DNA from: Lagopus muta
Taxonomy: Eukaryota; Chordata; Aves; Galliformes; Phasianidae
Assembly (NCBI RefSeq): GCF_023343835.1
Contig: NC_064437.1
Coordinates: 5,656,001 to 5,720,000, forward strand
Direction: 5' to 3'
Length of the DNA: 64,000 bases
The notes beneath the pieces are model-generated. The model had not been told where the DNA came from, did not search any database, and saw only the letters and a program-made list of their open reading frames with translations. Both the position numbers and the translations under genes were made by a program. Shown piece after piece: positions 26,801 to 38,800 of this stretch. How positions within the stretch are numbered: the stretch's first letter is position 1; each line of letters opens with the position of its first letter.

Positions 26801-29800
26801 AGATCAAGATGCAGCAGTCTTCCAATCACTCTCTCCCCATGCTCAATTTTGTATCCAGTTTTCATGCTATTGCAGAGCACAACAGTTAAGCTGCTCTCTG
26901 CTCAGAGTACGCATGGACTTCTCTGCGGATCTTATGTTTGAGCTACCAGCTTACTTAAATAAAACCAGGCTAAGTAAAAAAATACATAAAACTGTGCTTG
27001 GGATAGAACATCCAGAAGTCCTTTCAAGCAGTTACCATATTTGCCCTCTCATTACAAAAGTAACAGTAGCATTCATCGTTTCCCACCAAAGAGTTCACAC
27101 ACTAAGGGTAGATCTGGCAGCTCTGTATTAACTGCTTCAAAGTACCCTTCCAGAGGAACAGAAGTTCTCATTTTTCCATTCACCAGAGCTCCTCGCAGGC
27201 TAATAGCCAACAAAGATAATCAAGGCATTTCTACTGCAATAGTAATTCTCCAACTACAACAGAAATCATTAGCTTTCAATTTCAAAACAAGAAAGGCAAC
27301 ACAGCAGGGAGCTTGACGAGGAGCAGGAAGCTTTTGAAGGGCCAAAGGGAAAGCAAAACAAGAGAAACAACAGCAATTAATACTTGTCTTAATTAACAAA
27401 TTTAGAATTTATACCTCACATACATACAACCCAAAGGGAAAAATACCATCTTAACTTCAAAGTACCTCAACTGCTTTACAATTATGAAGTCCTGACACTA
27501 AAGTTGGTGGTTGAGCACTTCCCCTAGTTAAGGTTCAGAGCACCAGACTGACATCTTCTCCACACTGAAAATAGAGTTGAAGCAGAAGGACAAACCATGA
27601 AGCATTAAGCACACGCACCAAATGCTCCTGCCAGTAGGTGGAAGGGCTGGGCTCTGCTGCAGCTATTGCTAAATCCATGTTCTGCATTTGGCTGAGCATG
27701 CAGAGCACAGAACTTGGCCTGAAGAAACCAACCAACCTCTGAGGACAGCAAAAACTTCTCAGAGGGGATTTGAGACAAGTTTGAGCTTCTGTGTTTGAAT
27801 TCAGAACTCAAAATTGAGGAGTTGAGGGAAAAAAAAAACTGAGCTAGTAAATAAATGTGACTCCTGGAAAAAAAAAAAACAACCACTACAGAGATATGCT
27901 TTAATTAAATAATCAAGGTGAGAAATGCTGTATGATTTGGTTCAAAACAAAACCAGCAGCAAAACCCAACCATTTCCAAAACAAAATCATTATCACTGTA
28001 TGCAATTCTTGTTTCTGTTTCATTAAAAATTACTCACTGTGCCTTTTTACTTTATGACCGTTTTAAAACATTTACTAGAGAACAGGAATAAAAAACACCA
28101 GAGTTTATTTCAGTTTCCTCACAGCAAAATATATTTAAACAAACTTCTTATATCACGAAAAATGAAACTGTGAGGTGGGGTTTCAAACAGCTCCTGATTT
28201 CCACTGGAGATTCTCATTTGCTCTGAACATCTGTCATTTGAACTCTAGGAGAGGTGCAATACCTCTGAAATGAACAAAGCTGGAAGAATGGATGCATGTA
28301 TAACAGCACACAAACTGCCAACCACTTCCAGGGGATTGCAGCCACCCAAGTGAAATCAAAGAGGCTGAAGGGATTAATGTGGAAAATGACCAGAGCTGCA
28401 AATATATACTTCTCCCTTTCCTGCACACAACTTGAAAAGAAAAAAGGATGCAGATTGAGAGTGTGCATTACAAAGAGCTGCAGGAATTTACTGAGGTGCT
28501 ATGATCTATGAAAGTTTCAGTGTACCTATTTCCACTACATGTCTGAAATACAACACAGAGGAAACACTATCAAAAGAACATCACAGAGTAGAATTCTTAA
28601 CCAGTGAAGTTTGGCTTCTAATGAAAAAACTGTACAATAGTAAGCAGCTCTTTACACAACCACAGTTGTAGGATATTAAATTATTGCCATGAGAGCACTA
28701 GAAAGAATTTAAATATGTTATGTAGGAGTTATGAATTATCTATTTCAGTAATGTAACTGCACAAACATCACTGCAATATACACATCTGGTAGCACGTGTA
28801 CGTACCAGTGTGTTTGCACACACACACACAGAGCATTTTCTAACCATCTCCCTATGAGTAACATCATCATTAGAGGATAAAGCACTGCCAGTGAAGTGAG
28901 GTTTGGAAAGTTATTTGTTTCCAGTGTATGTTAAATCCATTATGCCATGCAATAACAGCACACGCTGAACCTGGTAACCTCTCTGGACAAGATGACCTAC
29001 ATTGAGTAAAGACATTTCAGGAGACAAAGACCTTTTCCATTATTCTGTTAAAGCACTGGATTCTGTCACTGCACAGGCATTTCAGTTAACACACAGAATC
29101 CTTCATAAATGTTCTGTCACTGTATGACCTAAATATGATGCAATTTCACCTCTGGAAAACCAGCTGTATTTTCTCATCAGAGAAACCAAATAAGAGCTTT
29201 TCCTCACCATGCAAGAGTTTATAAGAATTATAAGGTTCAATCAACAGTCAAGAGCATAAGCCTATTTACTCAGCAAATGTAAAATGTGTAAGGGTTTACA
29301 TCATACAACCTTGTGACTGAGATACAAAAATGCAAAATTCAGGGGAAATTTCTGCAAGGTACAAACGTATATATAAAAATACAGGAACCACACTTTTAAT
29401 TTGGTTTAAGATATTTAATACTCTATCTACAACAATTCTCAAAATTTCATTTCTGACTTCAAGCTGAAATGAAAATTGTTAGAAGCTATGTTATCAGTGT
29501 ACCCAGGAGCCCTGCTGAGTATCCTACTACACCTACCACTAAACAAAGCGGAGCAATCATTTAAGGAATGTTTTAGCTTTATTCACGTTCTTAACCCAAG
29601 ATCTGACAGAAATGCCAGAGCAGACAATAAGCAATGGCTGCTAAAAACAACTCTGAGACAGGGAGAGTTCCTGCTCCATTCCTGTAATACCCTACATAAA
29701 GCCTTCATAGGCCAAACTTCCCACGTGCTGACTCCCACAGGACAGCTGGATGATCTTTAGTGCAGTTCCCATGTCACCAGCACCCCACTCACACTTCTGT

Positions 29801-32800
29801 TTGATAAGATGAACGTTACAGTGGATGCTACTAACCAGTCATAAACCAGCACCCTATCAGCTTTGATCCTTATTTGTTTTTCATATTATCTCATACAAAA
29901 ACGAGATTTTTGTAAAAACAAAAGACATTTTTCTGAGTGACAGAAATGTGTGTTTCTGGTCTGTGAAAGTCAATTTTAAGAGATAGATGGAATTCCTACC
30001 TGCTAAGGCATCCCGATAAAGTTGCACAAAATGGTTAAAGATATCCTTGGGCAAACACTTCTCATCAGGCAAACACTGCAAGAGAATGACTATCTCAGAC
30101 TGTCCCACTGCATGCATTCCTTTTGTGGTGAAACACCAGCACTTCCTGTTCACATCTGCAGAAAGGAAAAAATATATCAGAAAAGAAAATCAAAATTTCA
30201 CAAAATGTGTCTAAATTTCACTACAGAAAGACCGTTTGATCATCAGTTTTACAGCATACTTGGTTGTGATGTCTGTCACAGGAACAAATTAGCAAACACA
30301 TCCATACCAAAACCAGCTCAATAACATGCAGTTTGAAACTAAGGAACAGCCGGAGTACTAAGGAACCAGCCAGATTTTTGGGATTAGCACCCCAGAGCAG
30401 ACTTCTAGCAGCTTCTGTGTCCAAATTCAAGGACAGGATACAAATGGCAATAAAGGAAGCTGAGAAAAGGCCAGGCTGTTTGCTGTGCATATTGTGATCC
30501 TGACAGCTAAACAAGTTTCAGAGAGCGATCTCTCTCTTGAGATGCCTCACTGAATCACTGTGTTCTGCTTTATCTGAACATTAACCATGACACAAGTATC
30601 AAAAATTAGTTACTAGAATAACATTTTGCCATCTAAATGTAAGCACATAAATGTAATGTTAACTAAACATTTGCTAACATCATGCTAAAAGATTTATAGA
30701 CAACTTAAGAAGACTGAGTAATATACTATTTTGTCTATCAAGTCAGAAAGGAGACACCACAGAACAGAGAGAGATGGTTCTATCAATTTAATTCATATTT
30801 TCAGGGGGAAAAAAGAAATCTTCATCAATGTTTAAAGCACCAGACAGAATCCTTATATAATTTTAATTGATGTGGTTAAGTAAAAAGTTTTCTGTGCACA
30901 CTGAGACTATCTCACCAAATAAAAAAGCTGCTGTTGCGACAATAATATATATAAAATATCCTCCCGTATACCAAGCCTTATTTAATAGCAATTAAAAAAA
31001 AAACAAAAACACAAAATAGACTTACAATTTACAATTTTTACCATGGACAACAAATTAGCATTTAGAACAAATACAAGAGGGTCAGGGCCACCATCCTCCA
31101 GCTGCTGCATGACAGAGATCTGAGAAGGTCTCTCTTCTACAGCGTAATCTATAAAAGAACAAGTGAACACACAGTGAAATCCTTCATTTACTCATAAAGT
31201 ATGTTATGATCACTTCAATCTGATCCTGATGCTTTTTTTTTGTGGACACTTAAAGAATCACATATTGTTACGTATTCTGATCTGATTGATTGTCTTCCAG
31301 GCTGCTATTTTCAAATTCAGTAACATTTACATGCATCACCCCCATACACCCTTAAGAAAAGTACAGTTTGTTTTCTAAATCAGGTTTGGTGGGTTGTTTT
31401 CTTTTTGTATCAACTGGAGGAGAAAAGGGGAATCAAATACACAAATGTGTCATGGTGCCAACTGATACCCCAAAGAAGATAGCAATTGTTATTTATGTCA
31501 CAGCAAAGCACAGCAGCATCAGTCCTGGACTACAGACACAACACACAGTCTATCCCTATGTCACAGAACTTATATTTTCAGAGCATTACCTAATGGGAAG
31601 ACAACAATATATAACCATATAAAACAATGTTCTTCACAGACTGTAGATGGTCTAACTTCACTGTAAAATGCATTCCAACATGACGTTTCAAAGATGCCTG
31701 TAGTTTCTCTCTCTGATTAGACCGCTAAGACTAGTAAATTAAAATCTCCCATCCATGTGATTATAATCTTCTCTGTATTTAAGCCAACAAAAAGCAGTTA
31801 CAGAGAATTGTATTACCTTTTTTTTCTAGATAATTCTAACAGGAAAGGTAATATTTGTTTCATAATGAAAAAATGATTTTGCAATGTTTTTAAATAAAAA
31901 TAGAATACAGAAAGTAAAATACTGCAAAAAAAAAATAAATCCTGTACACAACAGCATCTGAAACAAAATCAACTTAGCATACAAAATACCATTTACATGA
32001 GGTTATCCTCACAGAAATTGAAAACCATACTGTCGTTTCACTCCTCTTTCTGGAAGCAACTGAATAATAAGTACCCACTTGAACAGCCAACACAGGACGG
32101 GACAGATTTGTTTTGAAATGAAACGCTCACATTCTGGTTTTCACAATATCCTACAGTCATGGGTCACTTCTGGCTTAATATTAGAAATGACTATAGCAGC
32201 AAAATATCTAATAGGAATGTAAAAAAAAAAAAAAAAAAAAAGGAAATCAAAGATGAAAAAATAAATTAATCTCAGAAACACATTTTAAAGGATATCATGA
32301 ATTAGCAGAAAGCAACAGTCAGATAAACAAACATACATTTTTTTTTAAACCTTTAGAAAATGGGTTTTTCTGAATCCTCCTGCATTTGGATGCTTCAGAA
32401 TGGGATACCACAATTACTACAACTGTCACTGCAGGCCAAGATGGGCAATGGTGACATTGTATTCAGCGCTCTGTGATGCCTCAGACAAGCAGACGTCACA
32501 AGAGAATTACAGAGAAGGGAAGCATGAATATTCAGAAGGCTAATTAAAATGCATCTCTGCAAAATATTCCCAACAGCCCGATTAGTGAAGAAATGAACTC
32601 AAGACCAGAAATATGGGCTAATTTTCTTTTTGCTTTGTGTTTTACTTCTTACCATAACTTGATTGCAAGATGGGGTTCTTCTGGTTGCTAGTAGGGATCA
32701 ATAGTACAAAGAGCGTGTGTGGGAACTGCTGAGTCACAGCCTGAACCTCTGATTGATCACCTGAGGTTGAGCAATGAGTCAGCCATGGGAGCACAGGTGC

Positions 32801-35800
32801 AGGCAGTTCACCTGTGCTGCTGGAAGGGGGGAGCCTGGCTGCACCTCTCCTAGACCCATTTAACAGCTGACTGCCAGTTAAACATAAAAGCTAACTGCCA
32901 GCTTATCCCCTCACCTCCTTTTACTCCAGTGGAGATGAGAATCGGAGGAAGCCCATCTTCAGGAATTAGATTCATTGCACTGCCAACAGGACTGCCAACC
33001 TGAGTTATACTTCCCGAGAATACAGAAGCATTATCAGTCTATAAGAAGCAAACAATAAGAAAAGACAATATTACAGAAGAGAATTAAGAGCTACCTAATT
33101 AGATTACCTATATCTAGGTGAAGGACTTTATGTCTGCAGCAGGAACAGAAGCATCAAGTAATCTGTCTCTTTAAAAATAGATTATGACAACAACTCTTGT
33201 GTGTGAACTTTTATTAAAGAGCCTGCTCAGAGACTGCATCTCCCTCCTCCAGCACCACACATACCAATTTCCTTTGTAAAAGTACATGCTAATATACCCA
33301 TGGCCATTTGCACTTTGTGAAAAGTCGCAATGCTGTTCACATGGAACATGGTGCATTTAACATTGTTAGATCCCATCTGCATTTTCATGCATAAATCACT
33401 TTATGAGAAGTCTCACGCAAAACATTTTTCTGTTTTGTGCTATGACAATCTAATACAAACCCTTACTGGCAGTGACTCAGCTTTTTTCAAACATGCATTA
33501 CATAAGTGTGCTCCACACACAGCCTGCACAGCTCAAGCCTTGGAAGCCACCTAGCACACAAGCTTTAAACAATGCTTTAAATGCTCTATCTTATAAGCGT
33601 TCAATTTTAGGCCAAAATACACATTTGCTTCAGCACTCTGCAAATATGGAAATAAGTGAGGACACTTGCTAATAACATGCTAAGAGAAGCCTCAACAGAT
33701 TTTCCACATTAGCCTTCCTGAAATCACAAACTCGTATGACCAAAGTAAGCCTGGTGTTTTGAATGGTTACTAATGTTTCCTTACTTCTGCTGATAAAGCA
33801 TTGTTGGTTATGGGCTTCGTTGGATCGTGCGATACTGCTAAGGTTCCTGTAGAAGTTGTTCCAGCTACTGTCAGCTTTGCTGCATCAGCAACTTCTCCAT
33901 TGGGTAATATCCCATCAGCAAACCAAACGCGTCTTTGTTCTCTAGGTTGAGCCACTGGAGAGAGGAAAAAAAAGGTATTTAACATCTCACAGCAACTCTG
34001 ACTGTCTATGGCAGCATCACACATAAACTGAACACTCTTCTGCTGAGAGTAGTTTACATGTCCTTAAAAACCTTATGCCTCTAGAGAGGGCAGGAATGCC
34101 ACGTTGGCATTAGCTAGAAAACTCAGAGCAGATGAAGCACAGATATTCTCAACAACTTCTTAGTACTGCTAAACTGAAAGGGAAAAAGAACAGAACTAAC
34201 TCTTACCTTCTGCTCCAGGATGCTTTAGAACTCCCACAGGTACCATGACAGTGGGAGGTGGAGAGCTCAGGGCGCCCGATGCCTGAGCCTGCTGCAAAGG
34301 AGGGATAGTAGAACAGTATTCAGCAGGATTGTTAGGGTTAGGACTCTGGCTCGGGGCACTCATCATGTTCTCCCAGGCTTGAGCTAAAGCAAACAAAGAA
34401 CAAGAAACATGAGCAGAGGAAGTACCTAAGACTCCAAAAACGCTGTGTTAAGTTCTCAGCTGCTGTAGCTCTGGACTCTTGACACCTTAGAAAGACAATC
34501 TCTGTTCATTTAAAAGCTGAAGAGACTGTAATTTAACAGTGAAACACACAGCATTAAGAGAAAGGTCACTGATCCTATGCAATGACAACATCAGTTTGTA
34601 CAGAAATATCTTCTGAAAACTTTAACAGTACAATTAAACTGACTGATGCAGAACGAGGCGTGAAGAACTAAGCATTTCTGAATATATATTTATATATCAC
34701 ATATATACCTTCATCACACAGTATTTCATTAGACTTCAGTGGACATTCCTCATTCCTACTACAAATGTTTAATAAATCTACTGAGATGTCCTGTAGGTTA
34801 TTTTCTGTATATGACAAAAAGTCACCTTACATTTCTTTATATTCAAAGTCAATTATTTACAGATCAACTTATATTCTTCACTATAAAAAAAAACCAAAAA
34901 CCCCATATGCTATCAATTTTGAAGGAATTACCTGAACCTTAGTTTAACTACCCAAACTATAATGCACCAAACTCCTGTTGAAAACATCCATCACAGGGAA
35001 ATCTCTCCTCTGTCCAGAGAAGCAGACGGAGCAGATTATACCTCCAAATTACAACAACTTCTTCATCTGTAAGGAAGACTTGTAGCTATGCAAGTTACCA
35101 GAAAATTCAACTGTGTGTTTATAGCCTGTCCACGTTAGTTACAAATAAATGCAACTCTCCAGCCAGGCATAAATATCACACTACCTGAATTCTCAGAGCA
35201 GCTTATAAGTCTGAATAAATCACATGCATCTTTGGGTTCCTTTGGCTATAAGTTGTCATAAAGCCAATGTGAAGGTAACAAGACTGAAAAGAGAAAAAAA
35301 AAACACCACAGAACACAAACCCTTCTACTTCTTCCCATCAATCTGCAAGATCAGTAGATTGAAATATTATCAATGGAAATAGTACTGACATTTGTGATGA
35401 AAGTTTAATTATTTTTAACAGCAATTCTGTATGCATTTAACAAGTGTCCTGAAGGACATGTTAAAAATGCACCAAAAAGTTACTTCTCCAAGATCCCATA
35501 ATTAGAATCATAGAATCATAGAATCATAGAATCACCCGGGTTGGAAGGGACCCCAAGGATCATGTAGTTCCAACCCCCCTGCCTAGCAGGGCCACCAAAC
35601 ATCCACATTCAGATCAGGTTGCCCAGGACCCCGTCCAACCTGGCCTTAAACACGTCCAAGGACGGGGCATCCACAACCTCCCTGGGCAGCCCGTTCCAGG
35701 GCCTAACCACTCTCCTAGTAAAGAACTTCCCCCTAACATCTAACCTAAATCTTCCCTCCTTCAACTTAAAACCATTTCCCCTAGTCCTGCTGTTGTCAGC

Positions 35801-38800
35801 CCTTTTGAAGAGTTTACTCCCCTCCTGGGTGTAGGTTCCCTTCAGGTATTGATAGGCTGCAATGAGGTCACCCCGCAGCCTTCTCTTCTCCAGGCTGAAC
35901 AAGCCCAACTCCCTCAGCCTGTCCTCATAGGGGAGGTAAAAAATAAATAGAAAATTCATAACAGAGTGAAAGAGCGTTTTTAAAGCCTTCTCTTGATCTA
36001 CCAAAGTGCCAACACTGCATATCTACCAACTGAGAAGTACAGCAACTGTGGCATTAGAAGCTTCTGAAGTATGTAGTCTGCCCATAAGAAAGTGACAGAA
36101 AAAAACCCACAATCCTCCCTCAACATCTTACTAAAATACAAAGCAGGTACTGAGCAACCAAATGAATTTATGACTTTTAAAATACAATTCCTATTGCCAA
36201 ATCCAAAACCGTGCAAAGATGCTTAATCTGCTGCACTGAGAGGAAAAAAAAAAAGAAACCCTTACTGGAAAACAAACTGCAAGAAATCTGGAGAAATCAG
36301 ACACAATCACACAATGGGGAAAATAATCAGTAACCAAAAGCATCACCACAAAGCACTGCAGCAGGGATAGCAACACAGAAGTAACTCAGGCAGCACACCT
36401 AAGTAGCTCTCTCTCCCTAAAATAAACCAAGCAGTGTCATTCTTTGCTGCCATTAATGTGTTTCCATCCTGGCAACAGGACAGAAAGGCTTTTAAAAGGA
36501 AATCATTATAATATGATCAATTTTATTATGCCTTTTTACAAGAACACTTCTGGTTTCAACTGAAATATTTTCATACTCCTTCCTTCCCCCAGCTGAAAAC
36601 AAATCCTACTCACCACTAAAAGAAGCTGGCTGTCTTATGCCAGGTGTTATGTACTTGTTCTTGTACTCTTTGAAATGCGCTATTTTCTCCATTTCAAAAT
36701 GTAAAATTGTCTTTGCTGGGGCTTGCTCTTAACTTCTTAATAGTACTGCCTGCATTCCCTATCACTTTAAATATCTGGCCTGCAAGTTAGTAAGGTTCCC
36801 TAGGAATCTGCTTTTGAAGAAACTGGGCACGCATCAATGCTGCTCACTTTTTAAGAGTCCTCTCTTAAGAGCACAGGAGCAGATGATTCCAGTGTAACAG
36901 AAGTCAAGCGAGCAGGCAGAAGGCCATATTGGTTGAGCATAGATCTTTTCTAGTGCTTACATAGAAAAAGAAAGCATACAGACAGTCAACAGCAACTTGG
37001 ACATGAGAAAGCAACGTGCCCTGGCAGCCAAAAGGACCAAGCGTATCCTGGGGTGAGCAGGACCAGCAGTGCCAGCTGGGCAAGGGAAGGGATTGTCCTG
37101 CTCTGATCTGCACCATGCAGTCTCACCTCCAGCACTGTGTGCAGGTTTGGACACCACCATATCAGGACATAAAGCTATCTAAGAGCACCCAAAGGAGGGC
37201 TACAAAGATGCTGAAGGGCCTGGAAGGCAAGACTTAAAGGAACAGCTGACATCGATCCCCCAGACCCCTAAATCACTGTTTGTGGAATCCTGTACAGCAT
37301 ACACAAACAAGTTTTCAAACTCGTGGCAACCTTTCTAGTTTTTGCTATTTTGCTATTTGCTATTTTGTTATTAATCATGTTTAGTTGAGAAATTCCCACT
37401 TTCCTCAGAGATTACCACCTGATTTCTCAAGAGCCTTGACTTCCTATACTTACCCATACAAATAAATGTGGGTCGGTTGGTTTTTTTTTGTCTTTTTTTT
37501 TTCAAATCATCACTGCAGCTCAGCACAAAGCCAACAAAGTTCTGCATTTCAGATTCTCTCTCCACTTACCATTCATTAGTACCGAGTGGCAGATTACACA
37601 CACTCTGGCTTCCTTTCGATCCATGTACAGCAGCTTGCACTTCAGGCTACAGCATGCTGCACAAAAAACCTGGAATCCAAAGGGAAGAAACTTTCAAAAG
37701 TGCTGTTCAAAAGCATCCAATGAATTCATATAATCAGAGAATATTGGTAAAGCTCTAGACACGCAAAATAAGGAGGCAAATTATCAGTATTTTCCCATTA
37801 AAGCCACAGGGGCTGCTTTCTGCCCAAGACTCCCTTCCTACCAATCCCAATGAAGTAGCAGTACCTGCAGCACATGTTGTACTGATACTTCATGGTGCTA
37901 TTTTTTAAAACATATTTTGCATAGATGACAATGGCTTATTAAATTCCTACCACATTACAATCCCTCACTGATTTAACATTTGATAATGAACATCAGTTTT
38001 AAAGCATGATTACTTTCTAGAATCAACTCTTTATAAATACATCAGTCTTCTCTGTGTAAGAGATTGCTGAGGCAGAGATTAATTCAAACAAGTCATTATT
38101 ATTTGCAGCAGGATGGTTCATCTATATTAGTACCTCTGTTTAATCTCTTCAGATGTATTCCTCAGTCAAGCGAGTACTGATGTATGAAAATGCTTCAAGC
38201 TTTCAGTGGATAAAATAAATTTTAAAAATCTGAATGACAGTGATACTGCAGGAAAACATTGTTTCATTTATTAAGGACAAAAAAAAGTAGAAAAAGCTCA
38301 TATTTACTTAATTGCAGACACTACACCATCACAACACTTCAGAGAAATCAAACTGCATTTTACACACTGGCTGCTAAGAGGGACCCGGTGCAAAATGCCT
38401 GGAGGCACAACTGTCTGCAGAACTGCAGTTCATTACCAGCACATCTCACCTGAGCTGTACCTAACAGTTCCCAAGTTCTGGGCAGGAAACAGTGTTCAGG
38501 CTTCCTCCAAACAACCAAATCCATTTTGGAAACAAAACGGAAACGTGCCTATACAAGCATTTTCATGCAGGAATAAAATGCCACCTTTCCACATATGATT
38601 TAAAAAAAAAAAAAAAAAAAGTACTCTTAAAACCTTTTTCCCTTTGCTGTAAAAATCATCACCTTTAAACACCCTTAAAAAACCCTTAACAAAGTTGAAA
38701 ACGCAGTTCTGACTGTCAGCAAAAAGATGAGATACAAATTTTATGTTTTTCCTATCATGGATGATTGTTTCATCTGACAATGGAAAATACATAAATATAT

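Larger units (their letters stand above)
22266..29999. other. ZFYVE9 intron (7.7 kb)
   Basis: It holds an A26G5 run, one plus-strand CR1 end, a (CA)7 tract, and an unexplained 116-codon minus-strand open frame at 26026-26376 (see findings). The rest is AT-rich unique-looking sequence. Confidence 0.7.
31149..32914. other. ZFYVE9 intron (1.8 kb)
   Basis: AT-rich distal part with an A21 run at 32221-32241. The part next to exon 867-907 is a GC-richer block (32711-32888) described separately. The next intron, 30156-31025, shows nothing. Confidence 0.7.
34384..37569. other. ZFYVE9 intron (3.2 kb)
   Basis: It contains two CR1 fragments (35504-35938 minus; 36985-37247 plus). The rest shows no exon or RNA gene. 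Introns 33039-33784 and 33955-34206 are unremarkable. Confidence 0.75.
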
